A stretch of 64,000 nucleotides of DNA from Nostoc edaphicum CCNP1411 (lineage in GTDB: Bacteria; Cyanobacteriota; Cyanobacteriia; Cyanobacteriales; Nostocaceae): assembly GCF_014023275.1 (NCBI RefSeq), contig NZ_CP054698.1, positions 3,720,001 to 3,784,000 on the forward strand. The letters are read 5' to 3'. Position 1 is the first letter of the stretch. Each line of letters starts with the position of its first letter. Positions 63,009-64,000 of the stretch are shown piece after piece. The notes beneath the pieces are model-generated. The model searched no databases and was not told the DNA's origin. It saw nothing but the letters and a program-made list of their open reading frames with translations. Both the position numbers and the translations under genes were made by a program.

Positions 63009-64000
63009 TTATGTGCTTGGAGAGTCACTTGGAGTTACAGGTGTTGGCTCAATTGGGGTATCAGGTGTTGTCTCAATTGGAGTTACAGGTGTTGTCTCAA
63101 TTGGAGTTACAGGTGTTGGCTCAATTGGGGTTACAGGTGTTGGCTCAATTGGAGTTACAGGTGTTGTCTCAATTGGAGTTACAGGTGTTGGCTCAATTGG
63201 AGTTACAGGTGTTGTCTCAATTGGGGTGTTGGGTGTTGTCTCAATTGGGGTGTCGGGTGTTGGCTCAATTGGAGTTACAGGTGTTGGCTCAATTGGGGTG
63301 TCGGGTGTTGTCTCAATTGGAGTGTTGGGTGTTGTCTCAATTGGGGTGTCGGGTGTTGGCTCAATTGGAGTTACAGGTGTTGGCTCAATTGGGGTGTCAG
63401 GTGTTGGCTCAATTGGGGTGTCGGGTGTTGTCTCAATTGGAGTTACAGGTGTTGGCTCAATTGGGGTGTCGGGTGTTGGCTCAATTGGGGTGTCGGGTGT
63501 TGGCTCAATTGGGGTGTCGGGTGTTGTCTCAATTGGAGTTATGGGTGTTGTCTCAATTGGAGTTATGGGTGTTGTCTCAATTGGGGTGTTGAGTAATTTC
63601 TCAATTGGGGTGTTGAGTAATTTCTCAATTGGGGTGACTGGTGTTGTCTTAGTTGGGGTGACTGGTGTTGTCTCAATTGGGGTTACTGGTGTTGTCTCAG
63701 TTGGGGTGTCGGATGTTGTCTCAATTGGGGTGACTGGTGTTGTCTCAGTTGGGGTGTCGGATGTTGTCTCAATTGGGGTGACTGGTGTTGTCTCAGTTGA
63801 GGCGTTGGGTTTTGTCTCAGTTGAGGCGTTGGGTTTTGTCTCAGTTGAGGCGTTGGGTTTTGTCTCAGTTGAGGCGTTAGGTGTTGTCTTAGCTGGGGTG
63901 TCGGGTGTAGGAGTTAGCTTCATTTCAAATACTCCCTCGCCTTTTATCGGTGGCTGTGCTTCCAAAGCCTCAACAGTTTCGGCTTGAACACTTGTGATTG
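63009..64000 (-). CDS. Repeat-rich Thr/Pro protein, 5' end beyond window
   Basis: A frame open to the right edge, so the true start is outside. The visible 330 residues begin near ITSVQAETVEALEAQPPIKG, with no signal peptide seen here. Then come NASTETKP units and about thirty TPVTPIET / TPDTPIEP units of eight residues, ending in TPVTPSDSPST. Such chains are extended and low in complexity and often lie at the cell surface or as linkers. A TTG at 63965 could also start it, but the frame continues upstream. Confidence 0.7.
   Translation of the reverse strand, partial: ITSVQAETVEALEAQPPIKGEGVFEMKLTPTPDTPAKTTPNASTETKPNASTETKPNASTETKPNASTETTPVTPIETTSDTPTETTPVTPIETTSDTPTETTPVTPIETTPVTPTKTTPVTPIEKLLNTPIEKLLNTPIETTPITPIETTPITPIETTPDTPIEPTPDTPIEPTPDTPIEPTPVTPIETTPDTPIEPTPDTPIEPTPVTPIEPTPDTPIETTPNTPIETTPDTPIEPTPVTPIEPTPDTPIETTPNTPIETTPVTPIEPTPVTPIETTPVTPIEPTPVTPIEPTPVTPIETTPVTPIETTPDTPIEPTPVTPSDSPST
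63021..63790 (-). repeat. 24-bp tandem repeats in the Thr/Pro protein
   Basis: Units of 24 bp (GGTGTTGTCTCAATTGGAGT and variants with GGGGTATCAG or GGGGTGTCGG) run about thirty times in one frame, coding for TP(V/D)TPIE(T/P). Variant units are intermixed, suggesting repeated block duplication. Confidence 0.88.

Noticed and set aside
62859-63987. Plus-strand frames through the Thr/Pro repeat region
   Set aside because: They come from the 24-bp repeat in other frames. The minus-strand frame has the sensible Thr/Pro composition and extends beyond the window.

Overview
The window looks like chromosomal DNA of a filamentous, heterocyst-type cyanobacterium close to Nostoc or Anabaena. The reasons are frequent HIP1 octamers (GCGATCGC) inside genes, cyanobacterium-specific families (Ycf51, the DUF3038/DUF4335 pair, a CyaC-type cyclase), heptanucleotide tandem repeats of the STRR kind between genes, and many decayed repeat elements. 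No rRNA, CRISPR array, phage module or plasmid replication gene is visible. One tRNA, Gly(UCC), is present.

Layout. 0.5-9 kb: an FAD oxidoreductase, a YaaW-like protein, an O-antigen-ligase-like membrane protein, Ycf51, and an iron-alcohol-dehydrogenase/aminotransferase pair. 8.7-16.7 kb: an arsenic island with arsR, an unknown membrane protein, an IS630-type insertion whose transposase is frameshifted twice, then a PstS-like lipoprotein, GAPDH, ArsJ, an ACR3 arsenite exporter and ArsI. Two ArsR-like operators lie in front of the PstS-like gene. 16.9-31 kb: a large hybrid sensor kinase with its XRE partner, an acyltransferase, a wrecked flavin monooxygenase, an OmpR-type regulator, hisG, secreted and outer-membrane-like proteins, and a sensor kinase. 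31-36.8 kb: small conserved or unknown genes. 37-41 kb: the pstS-pstC-pstA-pstB phosphate operon on the minus strand with a clear Pho box. 41.8-51.5 kb: a BioY-like protein, lspA, a repeat-rich secreted protein, an FHA-PBP1 fusion, a four-helix-bundle protein, DUF4335/DUF3038, apt, an ABC permease and the tRNA. 51.5-64 kb: a TonB-like proline-rich protein, a 1182-residue CyaC-type adenylate cyclase, an acetyltransferase, hisC, an esterase, glutathione reductase, and a repeat protein that runs off the window.

How genes work together. The arsenic island covers three arsenic forms. Arsenate can be converted by GAPDH to 1-arseno-3-phosphoglycerate and exported by ArsJ, arsenite leaves through ACR3, and methylarsenite can be demethylated by ArsI. 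No arsenate reductase gene is seen here. The island's orphan PstS-like lipoprotein resembles the true PstS at 40-41 kb but has a changed ligand loop, which links arsenic defence to phosphate supply.

The most unusual pattern is that intergenic low-complexity repeats have entered reading frames without breaking them: an O-antigen-ligase-like protein, a sensor kinase and the cyclase (twice) carry such segments. Repeats also supply or touch the start or stop of several other genes. All functions are inferred by reading the sequence; no database search was run.
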